A DNA stretch of 53,171 bases from Enterococcus sp. HY326 (GTDB lineage: Bacteria; Bacillota; Bacilli; Lactobacillales; Enterococcaceae), in contig NZ_JANLGQ010000006.1 of the NCBI RefSeq assembly GCF_026157065.1, positions 253,925 through 307,095 of the forward strand. Reading direction: 5' to 3'. Of the stretch, positions 16,707-24,875 are shown piece by piece (within the stretch, counting starts at the first letter, position 1; each line of letters opens with the position of its first letter). The notes below the pieces were generated by a model. The model was not told the DNA's origin and ran no database searches. It saw only the letters and a program-made list of their open reading frames with translations. Position numbers and translations under genes: made by a program.

Positions 16707-17465
16707 ATGCAGCTTTTTGACAGTCATTTTCATATTATTGAACCAGGATTTCCAATCATTGAAAATAATGGTTTTTTGCCGGGTTTTTATTCAGTTGCCG
16801 ATTATCAGACTGAATTAGCAGCTATTGGTTTAGAAGCTGTCGGCGGCGCAGTCGTCTCGGGTTCTTTTCAAGGCTTTGACCAGAGCTACCTAGAAGCCGT
16901 GTTAAAAAAATTTGGTCCGAACTTTGTCGGCATCACTCAATTGCCACCGGAAACCTCTGATGCAGAAATTCTCCGTTTGGATGCAGCGGGGGTCAAAGGG
17001 ATTCGCTTTAATCTATACCGAGGAGCCGCAGCTGATTTAAAAACGATTGAAAAATTTTCCCGGCGAGTCCACGATTTGGTCAACTGGCGGACGGAATTTT
17101 ATTTAAATTTAGATACAGTTTCGGCTGATTTAGAAGCAGTGATTTTAAACCTGCCGAAGGTTTCCATCGACCACTTAGGCATGGGGAAAGCCAACTCACA
17201 GCGTGTAGCTAAATTTTTAGCGGCTGATGTGGCGGTCAAAGTGACCGGCTTTGGACGGGTAGACTATTCCCGAGAAGAAATTGCCCGTCTGTTGCCACAA
17301 TTATTTGCCGAAAATCCCGACCGTTTATTATTCGGCAGTGATTTGCCGGGGACCAGAGCCAGAGAGCGTTTTACCCTCAATGATATCAAACTGATTCAAG
17401 ATCAGTTCTCAGTCGCCGATGCCAAAAAGATTCTACTGACAAACGGACAAAACTGGTATTTGTAG
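16707..17465 (+). CDS. Amidohydrolase_2 (LigI-like) TIM-barrel hydrolase
   Basis: A 252-residue protein of the amidohydrolase_2 family, whose members include the 2-pyrone-4,6-dicarboxylate lactonase LigI and sugar-acid lactonases. Visible active-site elements are DSHFHII (H7, H9) after strand 1, SIDHLG (H156) and LLFGSDLPG (D212), in the family order. LigI opens the lactone ring of a polycarboxylate and is reported not to need a metal. The start is fixed by AGGAGGAAG 6-7 nt upstream. It is last in the transporter-aconitase operon, so a lactone of a tricarboxylate (for example isocitrate lactone) is an attractive substrate, but this is inferred from context only. A strong terminator follows. 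Confidence 0.8.
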   Translation: MQLFDSHFHIIEPGFPIIENNGFLPGFYSVADYQTELAAIGLEAVGGAVVSGSFQGFDQSYLEAVLKKFGPNFVGITQLPPETSDAEILRLDAAGVKGIRFNLYRGAAADLKTIEKFSRRVHDLVNWRTEFYLNLDTVSADLEAVILNLPKVSIDHLGMGKANSQRVAKFLAADVAVKVTGFGRVDYSREEIARLLPQLFAENPDRLLFGSDLPGTRARERFTLNDIKLIQDQFSVADAKKILLTNGQNWYL

Positions 17466-17483
17466 GAGAAAAGCCCACAACGA

Positions 17484-17515
17484 AAAACCCCTTAGCAATT
17501 TTGCTAAGGGGTTTT
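17484..17515. terminator. Bidirectional terminator between the hydrolase and L,D-transpeptidase genes
   Basis: AAAACCCCTTAGCA and TGCTAAGGGGTTTT form a perfect 14-bp stem around ATTT, with T runs in both readings. It serves the convergent genes ending at 17465 and 17527. Confidence 0.92.
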
Positions 17516-17526
17516 GTGGTGAAGGA

Positions 17527-18921
17527 TTAGATAACTAAAACAGGTGTACCAACTGAAACTGATTCATACAAGGTTGCCATCACACTTGGTGGTGTATTGA
17601 TACAGCCATGGGAACCGTTTGTTGTGTAACGGTCACCGCCGTAAGCACTTTGCCAGCTAGAATCATGAATCCCAACGCCCGTCCAATCAATTGGCATCCA
17701 ATAGCTAACGGGTGTCTGATAATCTTCGCCGACTAAAGTCGCATTTCTTTCTTTGTTCCAGACGTAATTTACACCAGTCGGGGTCGCCATTGAAGGTCGA
17801 CCACTGACGATATCCGTTTCTAAAACTAAAGCGCCGTCTTTGTAATACCACATATGTTGGTTCACTAAATCTACTTCGATATAAGTGTTGCCGACTAATG
17901 CATGGTCGGCAGTTGTCGCTCCGCTGGTAATCGGCGTGCGGGTGAAATCTTCACCGGCTAAAATCTGTTCCGTCAAAGCAGCGACTTCATCACCAGTTTG
18001 AATGGACCAGCTGTACGTACCGGCTGGCACCGACACCGTGCCCCGCAACGTGCTGGCGAAGCTAGTTGGGTTGGTACTCGTATTGTATTGTGTACCTAAA
18101 TCAGTCACATAAGCCGTAACTTTATCATTATCCAAGCCGACTTGACCGTCAGCATACGTTAACCAATCGGCAATTGTTTCTGTTGGAATTTGGAAGCTGG
18201 TGCCGTTAATCGAATAAGTCGCACTGACTTGGGCAATCTTATTTAAGCTGGTTAATTGATTTTGTAAATCAGCATTGTCAGCAGTAATGGTTGGCTGCGT
18301 AATATAATTTTCCAATTCAATTGAAAAGCTGCCGTTGGCAATGGCCTCAGAAATCGCAGCCATTGCAGCTTCAGCATTGATGTTGTCACCTACAACAGCA
18401 TCTTGGACACTAAAGCCAGTCTCATTTTTAACAATGGTCGCATCTTGGGTTGTCGTACGGCCTTCATTTAATGTATTGATTTCACTAGTGATTTCAGCCA
18501 AGGCTGTGTTCAAAGTTTCTTCATCTAATGAAAGGCTGTCAACCGTCAAATCGCTATCGGAAAATAGCGCTGTACCCCACGCCCAATTATTTTGATCTTG
18601 TAGATGGGCGCTGATTTGATTAATGGTATCAGCGGTCACACCTAAATCGGCGATAGGTAAAGTTTTCCATTCTTGGCCGTTATCGGTAATCGTAAAATTC
18701 TGACCATTGTAATAATTTGCTAAAGCTTCCTGAGCTTCATTGGCCGTCATTCCGCTAACGTCAATATTGTTAATCGAAGTCTGAGGTTCAAAGCGACTTG
18801 CGTAATAATTACTTCCAAAGGCATAACCACCGAGTAAAACAACAATAACAGCTGGAATTACAATTAAGAGAACTTTTTTCAAACGTCCCTTTTTACCTGC
18901 ATTTCTAGCACTTCTGCTCAT
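17527..18921 (-). CDS. ldt: L,D-transpeptidase (YkuD domain, Ldt-fm type)
   Basis: A membrane-anchored peptidoglycan cross-linking enzyme of 464 residues, close to the 466 of E. faecium Ldt(fm), which makes 3-3 cross-links and can bypass beta-lactam-sensitive D,D-transpeptidases. A basic N-terminus and one membrane helix (about residues 18-35) are followed by two YkuD-associated peptidoglycan-binding domains and a C-terminal YkuD domain (about 340-464). Its catalytic motif is SHGCIN, with H438 and C440. AAGGAG stands 8 nt before the ATG at 18921. It is downstream of ldh on the same strand but separated from it by a terminator, so it is probably transcribed on its own. Confidence 0.93.
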   Translation of the reverse strand: MSRSARNAGKKGRLKKVLLIVIPAVIVVLLGGYAFGSNYYASRFEPQTSINNIDVSGMTANEAQEALANYYNGQNFTITDNGQEWKTLPIADLGVTADTINQISAHLQDQNNWAWGTALFSDSDLTVDSLSLDEETLNTALAEITSEINTLNEGRTTTQDATIVKNETGFSVQDAVVGDNINAEAAMAAISEAIANGSFSIELENYITQPTITADNADLQNQLTSLNKIAQVSATYSINGTSFQIPTETIADWLTYADGQVGLDNDKVTAYVTDLGTQYNTSTNPTSFASTLRGTVSVPAGTYSWSIQTGDEVAALTEQILAGEDFTRTPITSGATTADHALVGNTYIEVDLVNQHMWYYKDGALVLETDIVSGRPSMATPTGVNYVWNKERNATLVGEDYQTPVSYWMPIDWTGVGIHDSSWQSAYGGDRYTTNGSHGCINTPPSVMATLYESVSVGTPVLVI

Positions 18922-19012
18922 AAAAGCAACTCCTTATAGTTAGTCAAAAAAATGTCAATCGGTAATAATTGTAACATAAAAAGGCAGCTTTGTAGAGAAC
19001 TTTATCTTGGAC

Positions 19013-19047
19013 TAAAACGACCAGTCCTCCAAAGGAAAACTGGCCGT
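19013..19047 (-). terminator. Terminator of ldh
   Basis: On the minus strand ACGGCCAGT pairs with ACTGGTCGT (one G-U) around a 13-nt loop, followed by TTTTAGT, 15 nt past the ldh stop. Confidence 0.75.
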
Positions 19048-19061
19048 CAAAATAATACTGC

Positions 19062-20033
19062 TTATTCGTTGTCTAATTGGGCAAAGGCTTGGTCGATAAC
19101 TTCTTTTAATTGGTCGGCTGAAGCCTTCATCCGATCTTTTTCTGCATCGGTTAAAGGAATTTCAATGACTTGCTTGATACCGGAACGGTTGACAACCGCC
19201 GGCGCACCGATAAAGATGCCTTCTTGATCATATTCGCCGTTTAAGTAGACGGACAATGGCAGGACAGAATTTTCATCGTCTAAAATCGCTTTGGTAATCC
19301 GGGCTAAAGCGACGGCGATGCCATAGAAGGTCGCACCTTTTTTCTCGATAATTGTATAGGCAGCATCCCGCACACCGAAGAAGAGGTTAACCATCGCTTC
19401 TTCATCGACATCTGGATTGTTTTTGATCCATTCGTAAATTTGCAGACCGGCCACGTTAGCATGAGACCAAACTGGGAATTCGGAATCCCCGTGTTCCCCT
19501 AAGATATAAGCATGGACGTTTCTGGCATCTACATCCACCAGTTCAGCAATCGCTTGACGGAAACGAGCTGAATCCAAGGAAGTACCTGAACCGATAACCC
19601 GTTCTTTTGGAAAGCCGGAGAATTTCCAAGTGGCATAAGTTAAGATGTCCACCGGGTTAGCGGCCACTAAAAAGATACCGGAAAATCCAGAATTGACAAT
19701 TTCTGTCACGATGGCACGACTAATCTTTAAGTTTTTGCTCACTAAGTCTAAACGAGTTTCACCGGGTTTTTGCGGTGCACCAGCTGTTAAGACAACGATA
19801 TCAGCGTCTTGGCAATCGCTATATTCAGCAGCGTAAATTTTCTTGGGGGAAGTGAAGGCCAAGGCATGAGATAAATCAATCGCATCCCCTTCAGTTTTTT
19901 CTTTAGCTATATCAATAATACCAATTTCTTGGGCAATGTTCTGATTGACTAGTGCGAAAGCGTAGCTGGAACCGACAGCCCCGTCGCCGACTAAAATTAC
20001 TTTTTGATGATTTTTAATTGCTGAATCTGTCAT
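19062..20033 (-). CDS. ldh: L-lactate dehydrogenase
   Basis: A 323-residue NAD-dependent L-lactate dehydrogenase that reduces pyruvate to L-lactate to regenerate NAD in homolactic fermentation. It shows the Rossmann motif [13 protein letters not shown] near the N-terminus, the substrate loop with [19 protein letters not shown] and the active-site GEHGDSEF. The start is set at 20033 because AAAGGATG lies before it and the protein then begins like other Ldh1 enzymes. The longer in-frame reading to 20111 would add 26 unrelated residues. A promoter is visible 35 nt upstream and a terminator follows. Confidence 0.96.
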   Translation of the reverse strand: MTDSAIKNHQKVILVGDGAVGSSYAFALVNQNIAQEIGIIDIAKEKTEGDAIDLSHALAFTSPKKIYAAEYSDCQDADIVVLTAGAPQKPGETRLDLVSKNLKISRAIVTEIVNSGFSGIFLVAANPVDILTYATWKFSGFPKERVIGSGTSLDSARFRQAIAELVDVDARNVHAYILGEHGDSEFPVWSHANVAGLQIYEWIKNNPDVDEEAMVNLFFGVRDAAYTIIEKKGATFYGIAVALARITKAILDDENSVLPLSVYLNGEYDQEGIFIGAPAVVNRSGIKQVIEIPLTDAEKDRMKASADQLKEVIDQAFAQLDNE

Positions 20034-20067
20034 GTTGATCATCCTTTCAAGTTGTATTTCACTACAC

Positions 20068-20096
20068 ATACTAACAGTATTTACGGCCCTTGTCAC
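20068..20096 (-). promoter_or_regulatory. Promoter of ldh
   Basis: On the minus strand GTGACA (20091-20096), a 17-nt spacer and TAGTAT (20068-20073). Confidence 0.5.
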
Positions 20097-20111
20097 TTCA
20101 GACGCTCGCAA

Positions 20112-20592
20112 AAATAATACAGATTTATCAACTGTTTCTTTTGGAATTGTTTACATGTGTGGTTTTTCACGATTTCCAGCCTTTTGATATTTTTTGAAGA
20201 GTTGAAAAAAATGACGAACTAATAAAATAGCAGAATAATAAAGTTTTCTTAGAAGTTTCCAGTTGAAAATAGTTAGAATGAAAACTTGAGCAATATTTTC
20301 CATTTTTAAATGAAAATTATCGGAAAAAGGAATTGAAAAGAAAATTTTCAAGAAAATTATGTAACAGGATTAAAGAGCTGCATGAAAATAATTTGCTGTT
20401 AGAATGCCCTATGGGAAAGAAGGCTTGCGCCTGTATAACAACTAAAAATTTTAACGAAGTCTTAAAGTCTCAACAGGGTTTTCTTCAGCGGAGTATGCTA
20501 TAATTTTGAAAGAAAAACTGGGTAGCGGTGAAGCTATCCAGTATTTTGTGTTGGAGCGGAGAAAAACCCGCTGATAATCTTCGAGGTGGAAA
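20112..20592. other. Intergenic region between ldh and pth
   Basis: About 480 bp, AT-rich from 20160 to 20400, with no gene supported on either strand. It holds upstream sequences for ldh and, from 20496, the pth promoter. A hairpin at 20518-20541 (CTGGGTAGC with GCTATCCAG, one G-U, 6-nt loop) lies in the pth leader and is followed by TATTTTG, which could make it a weak attenuator. Confidence 0.5.
20496..20504 (+). promoter_or_regulatory. Extended -10 promoter of the pth-mfd operon
   Basis: TGCTATAAT combines a TG extension with a perfect TATAAT (20499-20504). No good -35 hexamer is present, which is usual for extended -10 promoters. Confidence 0.6.
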
Positions 20593-21153
20593 ATGAAAAT
20601 GATTGTAGGGCTGGGGAATCCCGGCAGTAAATATGAAAAGACCAAGCACAACGTCGGCTTTATGACCGTCGACCGTTTAGCAGATAAATATCAAGTGACA
20701 TTTAAAGAAAACAGCTTTAAAGCTGAGGTCGGCAATTTTTTTCTTAATGGAGAAAAAATATATTTGGTGAAGCCCCAGACCTTTATGAATGAGTCCGGTA
20801 AAGCGGTGGTGCCGTTGATGAATTATTTTGGCATGTATCCAGAGGAGCTGCTGGTGATTTATGATGATTTAGATTTAGAAGTCGGTAAAATCCGTCTGCG
20901 ACAAAAGGGCGGCGCCGGTGGACACAATGGTATCAAGAGTATTATTTCCCATTTAAATGACAATGTGTTTGATCGGATAAAAATCGGCATTGGTCGGCCA
21001 AAAGGACAGATGAGTGTTGTCAATCATGTTTTGAGCCCCTTTGACACAGATGACCTGCCTTTAATCGAAGGCGCCATTGACCAAGCGGTGGCCGCCAGCG
21101 AGTTTTACTTGGAACAAAATAATTTTATTGATACCATGAATAAATTTAATTAA
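20593..21153 (+). CDS. pth: Peptidyl-tRNA hydrolase
   Basis: A 186-residue cytoplasmic enzyme that frees tRNA from peptidyl-tRNA that has dropped off ribosomes. It starts MKMIVGLGNPGSKYEKTKHN, with the conserved N9 and catalytic H19, followed by KPQTFMNESG and YDDLDLEVGKIR with the acidic residue at about D91, and GGAGGHNGIKS. GAGGTGG precedes the ATG. It opens the conserved pth-mfd-yabM-rqcP run of the Bacilli. The gap before mfd carries nested inverted repeats (CTGATAA/TTATCAG inside AAGCTGT/ACAGCTT) that end at the mfd ribosome binding site. Confidence 0.97.
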   Translation: MKMIVGLGNPGSKYEKTKHNVGFMTVDRLADKYQVTFKENSFKAEVGNFFLNGEKIYLVKPQTFMNESGKAVVPLMNYFGMYPEELLVIYDDLDLEVGKIRLRQKGGAGGHNGIKSIISHLNDNVFDRIKIGIGRPKGQMSVVNHVLSPFDTDDLPLIEGAIDQAVAASEFYLEQNNFIDTMNKFN

Positions 21154-21158
21154 TAAAG

Positions 21159-21213
21159 AAGCTGTCCCCTCGCTCTGATAAGAAAAATTATCAGCCGGCA
21201 AAAATTACAGCTT
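21159..21213 (+). other. Nested inverted repeats in the pth-mfd gap
   Basis: AAGCTGT (21159-21165) with ACAGCTT (21207-21213) encloses CTGATAA (21175-21181) with TTATCAG (21188-21194). The outer stem ends 1-2 nt before the AGAGGAG of mfd, so folding could affect mfd translation. Confidence 0.35.
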
Positions 21214-21229
21214 TAAGAGGAGCACTAGC

Positions 21230-24200
21230 ATGAATTTGGTTGAATTAATCAGTCGCAGTCCTTTGTTACAGGAGTGGACTGGGCTGTTGTCGAAAAAAAA
21301 TAATCGCGAGCTGCTGACAGGCCTTTCCAGCAGCGCTAAAATGCTGGCCTTTGTAGCCGCCTATCAAAAAATGCAGCGGAGCATTGTAGTCGTCACTCCA
21401 AATTTGTATTACGCCAATCAATTAATGGAGGACTTATTGAATGTGCTGCCGGAAAATGAAGTTCATATTTTCCCGGTGGACGAAGTCATGTCGGCGGAAA
21501 TGGCCTTTGCCTCTCCGGAAGCCAAAGCCAATCGAGTGATTACCTTAAATGCTTTAGCAGCGGGGGGACGGGGCATCTACATCGTCCCAGTGGCTGCTTT
21601 ACGCAAGCAGCTGCCAGAAAAAGACACCTGGCAGGCCGCCCATTTAAATTGGCAGGTCGGCACTGAAATCGACTTTGATAACTTGCCCCAACAATTAGTG
21701 CTAATGGGCTATGAGCGCCAAGAAATGGTAGGCCGCCCTGGCGAATTTAGTATTCGTGGCAGCATTATTGATATTTATCCCCTTGATACAGCTTATCCAG
21801 TGCGGGGGGAATTATTTGACGTGGAGCTGGATTCCCTGCGCTTTTTTGATGCCGATACCCAGCGTTCGGTGGAAACGCTGGAAACAATCACCATCAGCCC
21901 CACCTCTGAGCTGGTTTTTTCGGAGGAAAATCTCAAGGCAGGTGTCACTAGTTTACAAGTAGCTTTGGAAAAAAGGCTGGCCGTCACCAAAGAAAAAGTT
22001 GACCAAAACTTTTTAACCGATTATTTCGGTCAGCTGATTGCTTCATGGGAGCAAGGAATTCCCGGCGAGCAGGCCAATTATTATCCCTCGTTTCTCTATC
22101 AAGAGGCAACGACTTTACTGGATTATGTGGCAGAGGGCAGCCTACTTTTTGTCGATGACTTTTCTCGGGTCATGGAAACCAATCGGGAAATTGAACGGGA
22201 AGCAGCAGAGTGGCAGACACTGAAAATTGAAGAGCTGCGAATTTTTCCTGAGCAGAGTTTTGGCGGCGATGTCCATCAGCTATTGACGAAATCAACGCTG
22301 AACACCAGCTTTTTCTCTCTCTTTCAAAAGGGCATGGGCAATCTGCGCTTTCAAGGAATTTATAATTTCCAATACCGCAGTATGCAGCAATTTTTCGGAC
22401 AAATGCCCCTCTTAAAAGTCGAAATCGACCGCTGGCAAAAACAGCAGCAGACCGTAGTGATTTTACTACCCTCCAGTGAGCGACTGAAAAAAATGGAGGA
22501 GATGCTGCGGGACTTTGATGTCACCAGCGTAGTCACCAGGCCAGAGGAGCTGATTGAAGGCAAGCTGCAATTAGTCGCCGGCAATCTTCAGACCGGCTTT
22601 GAGCTGTTGCAGGAAAAGCTCGTCGTCATTACGGAAACGGAAATTTTCCAGAAGGCGACTAAAAAACGGGCAAAGCGTCAGACGATTTCAAATGCAGAAC
22701 GTCTGAAAAGCTATAACGAGTTAAAAACCGGCGATTATGTCGTGCATGCCAATCACGGGATTGGGAAATATATCGGCATGGAAACCTTAGAAGTCGATGG
22801 GGTCCATCAAGACTATATGACGATTCTTTATCAAAATGATGATAAAATTTTTATTCCCGTCACCCAGCTGAACCTGATTCAAAAATATGTTGCCTCTGAA
22901 GGTAAGAGTCCACGGATTAATAAACTCGGTGGCAGCGAATGGACCAAAACAAAACGGAAAATTGCCGCTAAGGTCGAGGACATTGCCGATGATTTAATTC
23001 AGCTCTATGCCGCTAGAGAAGCGGAAAAAGGGTTCGCCTTTGGGCCCGATGACCAGTATCAAAAGGAGTTCGAGGATGCCTTTCCTTACTCAGAAACCGA
23101 TGACCAGCTGCGGAGTGCCGCTGAAATCAAGCACGATATGGAGCGGGAACGACCGATGGACCGTCTTTTGGTCGGCGATGTCGGCTTCGGTAAAACGGAA
23201 GTCGCCTTGCGGGCAGCCTTTAAGGCAATCAAAGAAAGTAAACAAGTCGCCTTTTTAGTACCAACAACGATTTTGGCTCAGCAGCATTATGAAACAATGC
23301 TGGAACGCTTTGAAGGCTTTCCGGTAAATGTTGGGCTTTTAAGTCGCTTTAGAACGAAAAAACAACAAAACGAAACCTTGGAACAGTTGAAACAAGGCAA
23401 AATTGATATTGTTGTCGGCACCCATCGGATTTTATCGAAGGATATTACCTTTAGTGACTTAGGTCTGTTAATCATTGATGAAGAACAGCGCTTTGGTGTT
23501 AAACACAAAGAGCGCTTGAAACAATTGCGCTCACAAGTCGATGTGCTGACCTTGACGGCGACACCAATCCCACGGACTTTGCACATGTCAATGCTAGGAG
23601 TGCGGGATTTATCGGTGATTGAAACACCGCCGGAAAATCGTTATCCGATTCAAACCTATGTCATGGAAAAAAATCCCGGTGCCATTCGTGAGGCAATTGA
23701 GCGGGAATTAGCCCGAGACGGTCAGATTTTCTACTTATATAATCGCGTCGATACTATTGAACAAAAGGTAGAAGAGCTGCAGGCTTTAGTTCCAGAAGCC
23801 AATATTGCCTTTGCCCACGGCCAGATGACTGAGGTGCAGCTGGAAAACACCCTCTTTGATTTTATTGAGGGGCAGTATGATATTTTAGTCACCACGACGA
23901 TTATTGAAACCGGCGTGGACATTCCCAACGTCAACACCCTTTTTGTGGAAAATGCCGACTATATGGGGCTGTCGACCCTCTATCAATTGCGGGGGCGCGT
24001 TGGTCGGAGCAATCGGGTGGCTTACGCCTACTTTATGTATGAGCAACAAAAGATTTTAAATGAGGTCAGTGAAAAACGACTGCAGGCGATTAAGGATTTC
24101 ACTGAGCTGGGTTCTGGCTTTAAAATTGCCATGAGGGATTTATCGATTCGGGGTGCCGGTAATATTTTAGGTTCTCAGCAGCACGGCTTTATCGATGCCG

Positions 24201-24766
24201 TCGGGTTTGATATGTACTCACAAATGCTTTCTGAAGCGGTAGCCCGCAAACAGGGTAAAAATGCCCAAATTCAGCGGACCTCTGTCGAGATTGATTTGGG
24301 CATTGATGCCTATATTCCGGCTGAATACATTGAAGATGAACGCCAAAAAATCGAAATTTACAAACGAATTCGAGAACTGGAAAATCAAGAAATGTTGGAG
24401 GAGCTGGAGGCAGACCTCTTAGACCGCTTTGGCGAATTTCCAGATGAGGTCGCCTATCTTTTGGCAATCGGTCAATTGAAGATGGACGGCGACCGGGCTT
24501 TATTGGAGACCATCCGCAAACAGCAGATGACCGTCCAAGTTGTTTTGAGCAAAGTCGGCACCAAGCGCTTTTCTGTGGAGCAGATTTTTGAAGCCTTAGC
24601 CGCTACGAAAATGAAGGCGACTTTAGGAATTGAAAAAGAACAAATGGTCATCAAGCTGACCATCGGTAAAAACATGTCACAGCCGGAACTCTTGCAGGAG
24701 CTAAGCAGCTTTGTCAAAGGGCTGCGGCAGTTAAAGAGTACCGAAGAATTAACAACAGTTGAATGA
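21230..24766 (+). CDS. mfd: Transcription-repair coupling factor Mfd
   Basis: A full-length 1178-residue Mfd, the ATP-driven translocase that removes RNA polymerase stalled at DNA lesions and recruits UvrA. The N-terminal UvrB-homology part is followed by the RNA-polymerase-interacting domain (from about residue 500, DYVVHANHGIGKY). RecG-like motor motifs come next: Walker A GDVGFGKTE (K655), LLIIDEEQRFGV and TATPIPRTLHMSM, then helicase motifs ending with QLRGRVGRSNRVAYAY. A C-terminal TRCF domain closes it. AAGAGGAGC lies before the ATG. It is cotranscribed with pth. Confidence 0.97.
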   Translation: MNLVELISRSPLLQEWTGLLSKKNNRELLTGLSSSAKMLAFVAAYQKMQRSIVVVTPNLYYANQLMEDLLNVLPENEVHIFPVDEVMSAEMAFASPEAKANRVITLNALAAGGRGIYIVPVAALRKQLPEKDTWQAAHLNWQVGTEIDFDNLPQQLVLMGYERQEMVGRPGEFSIRGSIIDIYPLDTAYPVRGELFDVELDSLRFFDADTQRSVETLETITISPTSELVFSEENLKAGVTSLQVALEKRLAVTKEKVDQNFLTDYFGQLIASWEQGIPGEQANYYPSFLYQEATTLLDYVAEGSLLFVDDFSRVMETNREIEREAAEWQTLKIEELRIFPEQSFGGDVHQLLTKSTLNTSFFSLFQKGMGNLRFQGIYNFQYRSMQQFFGQMPLLKVEIDRWQKQQQTVVILLPSSERLKKMEEMLRDFDVTSVVTRPEELIEGKLQLVAGNLQTGFELLQEKLVVITETEIFQKATKKRAKRQTISNAERLKSYNELKTGDYVVHANHGIGKYIGMETLEVDGVHQDYMTILYQNDDKIFIPVTQLNLIQKYVASEGKSPRINKLGGSEWTKTKRKIAAKVEDIADDLIQLYAAREAEKGFAFGPDDQYQKEFEDAFPYSETDDQLRSAAEIKHDMERERPMDRLLVGDVGFGKTEVALRAAFKAIKESKQVAFLVPTTILAQQHYETMLERFEGFPVNVGLLSRFRTKKQQNETLEQLKQGKIDIVVGTHRILSKDITFSDLGLLIIDEEQRFGVKHKERLKQLRSQVDVLTLTATPIPRTLHMSMLGVRDLSVIETPPENRYPIQTYVMEKNPGAIREAIERELARDGQIFYLYNRVDTIEQKVEELQALVPEANIAFAHGQMTEVQLENTLFDFIEGQYDILVTTTIIETGVDIPNVNTLFVENADYMGLSTLYQLRGRVGRSNRVAYAYFMYEQQKILNEVSEKRLQAIKDFTELGSGFKIAMRDLSIRGAGNILGSQQHGFIDAVGFDMYSQMLSEAVARKQGKNAQIQRTSVEIDLGIDAYIPAEYIEDERQKIEIYKRIRELENQEMLEELEADLLDRFGEFPDEVAYLLAIGQLKMDGDRALLETIRKQQMTVQVVLSKVGTKRFSVEQIFEALAATKMKATLGIEKEQMVIKLTIGKNMSQPELLQELSSFVKGLRQLKSTEELTTVE

Positions 24767-24875
24767 GAATAGCTAAAGGAAGAAAAATCTCAGCTGCAAT
24801 TCAGCTAGAGTAAAGTAAATCACTAGCCAATTTAGGTAAGGAAAAAAATACTAGAAGCAGACAAGGAGGGTAGCC

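Noticed and set aside
19062..20111. Longer ldh reading with 26 extra N-terminal residues
   Set aside because: The ATG at 20033 has a good ribosome binding site and gives the normal Ldh start; the extension overlaps the promoter.
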